This document shows, piece after piece, positions 52,174 through 53,722 of a DNA stretch of 53,722 nt. Under the pieces are notes generated by a model, which had not been told where the DNA came from, made no database searches, and was given only the letters and a program-made list of their open reading frames with translations. The DNA lies in contig JAHDFB010000014.1 in NCBI GenBank assembly GCA_020628475.1, forward strand, positions 1 through 53,722, given 5' to 3'. Within the stretch, counting starts at the first letter, position 1. Each line of letters opens with the position of its first letter. This DNA comes from Saprospiraceae bacterium (GTDB lineage: Bacteria; Bacteroidota; Bacteroidia; Chitinophagales; Saprospiraceae). Both the position numbers and the translations under genes were made by a program.

Positions 52174-53226
52174 ATGGAAAATAAGTTGGAAGGAGATAAG
52201 ACAGAAGCTATTTTTAGTGATGTTGAAATTATTGTTGACCCAGGTCAAGCTCCCATCAGAATAGATAAGTACTTACAGGATAAAGTAGCGAACGTAACCA
52301 GGAATAAAATTCAGAACGCCATCCGAGAAGGAAGCGTTACAGTAAATGGTAAAACCGTTAAACCCAATCATATCCTAAAACCAAATGTTCGAATTAATTT
52401 TTCAATACCTAAATCGCCTTTTCAAGGAGAAATTGTAGCTGAAGATATTCCTTTGGATATTGTTTATGAAGATGAAGATATTTTAGTGATTAATAAACAA
52501 GCTGGCTTAGTTGTACACCCAGGACATGGCAACTACACGGGCACCTTGGTCAATGGAATTGCTCATTATCTCGGTACTAATCTTCCAACCTTAGAGGGGA
52601 ACGATAAAGATCGGATCGGTTTGGTTCATAGAATTGATAAGGATACTACTGGTTTATTGGTCTTAGCCAAAACAGACCAAGCCATGGCGCACTTAGGCGA
52701 ACAGTTTATGGATCATAGTATTCAAAGAAAGTATGTAGCCTTGATATGGGGAGAACCGGAAGAACAAGAAGGAACTATTGAGGGGCATATTGGTCGAAAT
52801 CCTTATAATAGATTGCAACAAGTTGTTTTTCCAGATGGAGATCAAGGAAAAGAGGCTATAACGCATTATAAGCTACTTCAAGGTATGTATTATGTAAGTT
52901 TGATTGAATGTCAATTGGAAACAGGGAGAACACATCAAATTCGAGCACATATGAAATATGCAGGGCATACCTTGTTCAATGATGCACGTTATGGTGGTGA
53001 TAAAATTTTAAAAGGAACCGTTTTTAGTAAGTACAAACAATTTGTATTGAATTGTTTTGAACTCTTTCCAAGACAAGCATTACACGCCAAATCGCTTGGA
53101 TTTATACATCCGAAGACGAATAAAGAAATGTACTTTGAAATAGAATTACCCGATGATTTCAAAGCCTTATTAAATAAATGGGAAAATTATTTATCCACGC
53201 GTAAAAAAGCCTTAGACGGTGAATAA
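52174..53226 (+). CDS. rluD: RluA/RluD-family 23S rRNA pseudouridine synthase
   Basis: This protein has about 350 residues from ATG 52174. An S4 RNA-binding domain (about 22-90, RIDKYLQDKVANVTRNKIQNAIREGSVTVNG) precedes the synthase domain with the motif GLVHRIDKDTTGLLVLAKT, catalytic Asp155, then LETGRTHQIRAHMKYAGHTLFND. RluD-type enzymes modify helix 69 of 23S rRNA, and other RluA paralogs modify different sites, so the exact target is inferred. It overlaps the following DUF1415 gene by 8 bp. Confidence 0.92.
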   Translation: MENKLEGDKTEAIFSDVEIIVDPGQAPIRIDKYLQDKVANVTRNKIQNAIREGSVTVNGKTVKPNHILKPNVRINFSIPKSPFQGEIVAEDIPLDIVYEDEDILVINKQAGLVVHPGHGNYTGTLVNGIAHYLGTNLPTLEGNDKDRIGLVHRIDKDTTGLLVLAKTDQAMAHLGEQFMDHSIQRKYVALIWGEPEEQEGTIEGHIGRNPYNRLQQVVFPDGDQGKEAITHYKLLQGMYYVSLIECQLETGRTHQIRAHMKYAGHTLFNDARYGGDKILKGTVFSKYKQFVLNCFELFPRQALHAKSLGFIHPKTNKEMYFEIELPDDFKALLNKWENYLSTRKKALDGE

Positions 53227-53722
53227 TAAGGAATTGATCAGAAATTGGATTTTCCAATACATCATCAAACTTGATCTGTGTCCTTTTGCGCAAACTGTGT
53301 TGGATCAAGACGCCATTCTTATTGAAGCATTGGATTTAAATCATTTTGATTCGAAGCAATTAGATCGTCATTTGAGACAATTTTTAGACTTTAAACACCC
53401 AATCAAAACATCTTTTCTGTATGTGGATACTCCCTTAGAATACCTTGAATTTTTAGATTTTTACTACGCGTTGGAAAAATATATAGCGTCGAATGAGGCG
53501 TATGATGATATTAAATTAGTGGCATTTCATCCAGAATATGAACATGGAAATGAGCTAAATAAGGTGCTTCACTATTCAAATAGATCGCCGCTACCGCTTA
53601 TCCAATTACTTTCTGTTTCATATATAAAAAACAATACCAATACCCATTTTGTGGATTCCATATTGGAGAAAAATGAGCAGACTTTAGAAAGGGAGGGAGT
53701 AGAACAATTACAATTATTATTG
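53219..53722 (+). CDS. DUF1415 family protein, 3'-truncated by window edge
   Basis: A frame of 168 codons runs open to the right window edge. It starts at GTG 53219, inside the end of rluD. An in-frame stop at 53213 excludes any earlier start. The sequence carries the DUF1415 landmarks: the N-terminal helix followed by LDLCPFAQ, then the LVAFHPEYEHGNE and YSNRSPLPLIQLLSVSYI segments, and an ILEKNEQTLEREG helix. The function is unknown. The overlap with rluD implies translational coupling. Confidence 0.8.
   Translation, partial: MNNKELIRNWIFQYIIKLDLCPFAQTVLDQDAILIEALDLNHFDSKQLDRHLRQFLDFKHPIKTSFLYVDTPLEYLEFLDFYYALEKYIASNEAYDDIKLVAFHPEYEHGNELNKVLHYSNRSPLPLIQLLSVSYIKNNTNTHFVDSILEKNEQTLEREGVEQLQLLL

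Noticed and set aside
1-53722. CRISPR arrays, tRNA/rRNA genes, complete insertion sequences or prophage
   Set aside because: No regularly spaced direct repeats, tRNA cloverleaf or CCA-type ends, rRNA stretches, or transposase with intact catalytic residues were recognised on reading both strands. Short tRNAs could still be missed without a covariance search.

Overview
The window is a low-GC (roughly 38% by eye) chromosomal segment from a member of the Bacteroidota, most likely a marine Saprospiria-type bacterium. The evidence is a SusC/SusD pair, four proteins with type IX secretion (T9SS) C-terminal sorting domains, gldA-gldF-gldG, Bacteroidota-specific small families (DUF3098, DUF2853), HYR/dockerin-type giant secreted proteins, and several promoters of the phylum-specific TTG-N19-21-TAnnTTTG type.

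Region 1 (1-12474, all + strand) is an alginate utilisation locus. A SusC-type TonB-dependent receptor (5' end outside the window), a SusD-type lipoprotein, a PKD-domain surface lipoprotein and a PL7 alginate lyase lipoprotein form the capture module. A Rho-independent terminator follows. The second module encodes a lipoprotein with two tandem alginate-lyase domains, a KdgF-like cupin, a hexuronate-type MFS transporter, an SDR (DEH reductase), KDG kinase and KDPG aldolase. Together they can take alginate to pyruvate and glyceraldehyde-3-phosphate. No PL6/PL17 enzyme or dedicated regulator is visible in the window.

Region 2 (12475-26288) is mixed. It holds two structured RNA elements of the same architecture on opposite strands (12514-12696 + and 17561-17700 -). 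It also holds an S9D glutamyl endopeptidase-like peptidase, a CotH/LTD T9SS protein, an outer-membrane porin-like protein, DinB and a small membrane protein, purL, a Y1-transposase-like (RAYT-type) protein that has lost its HUH histidines, and two unknown exported proteins. The purL flanks carry several unexplained inverted repeats.

Region 3 (26405-35690, + strand) is a housekeeping and envelope cluster: ftsX, DUF3098, uppP, truB, gldA, gldF, gldG, a DUF4340 protein, an S1/P1 nuclease or phospholipase C-like protein and a DUF368 (PopT-type) transporter. UppP and DUF368 both belong to undecaprenyl-phosphate recycling.

Region 4 (35691-49929) encodes secreted and surface proteins: an Fn3-GEVED-Fn3 T9SS protein, a TPR/PD40 protein ending in two SPOR domains, a GtrA-like protein, and two giant paralogous HYR/dockerin T9SS proteins in one operon. 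That operon is driven by a strong-looking promoter with an 8-bp palindrome at the predicted transcription start.

Region 5 (49948-53722) encodes DUF2853, a YfcE/MJ0936-type phosphodiesterase, a trans-sulfuration PLP enzyme, RluD-type pseudouridine synthase and a DUF1415 protein cut by the window end. No tRNA, rRNA, CRISPR array or intact insertion sequence was recognised. All family assignments were made by reading the sequences and were not checked by database search.
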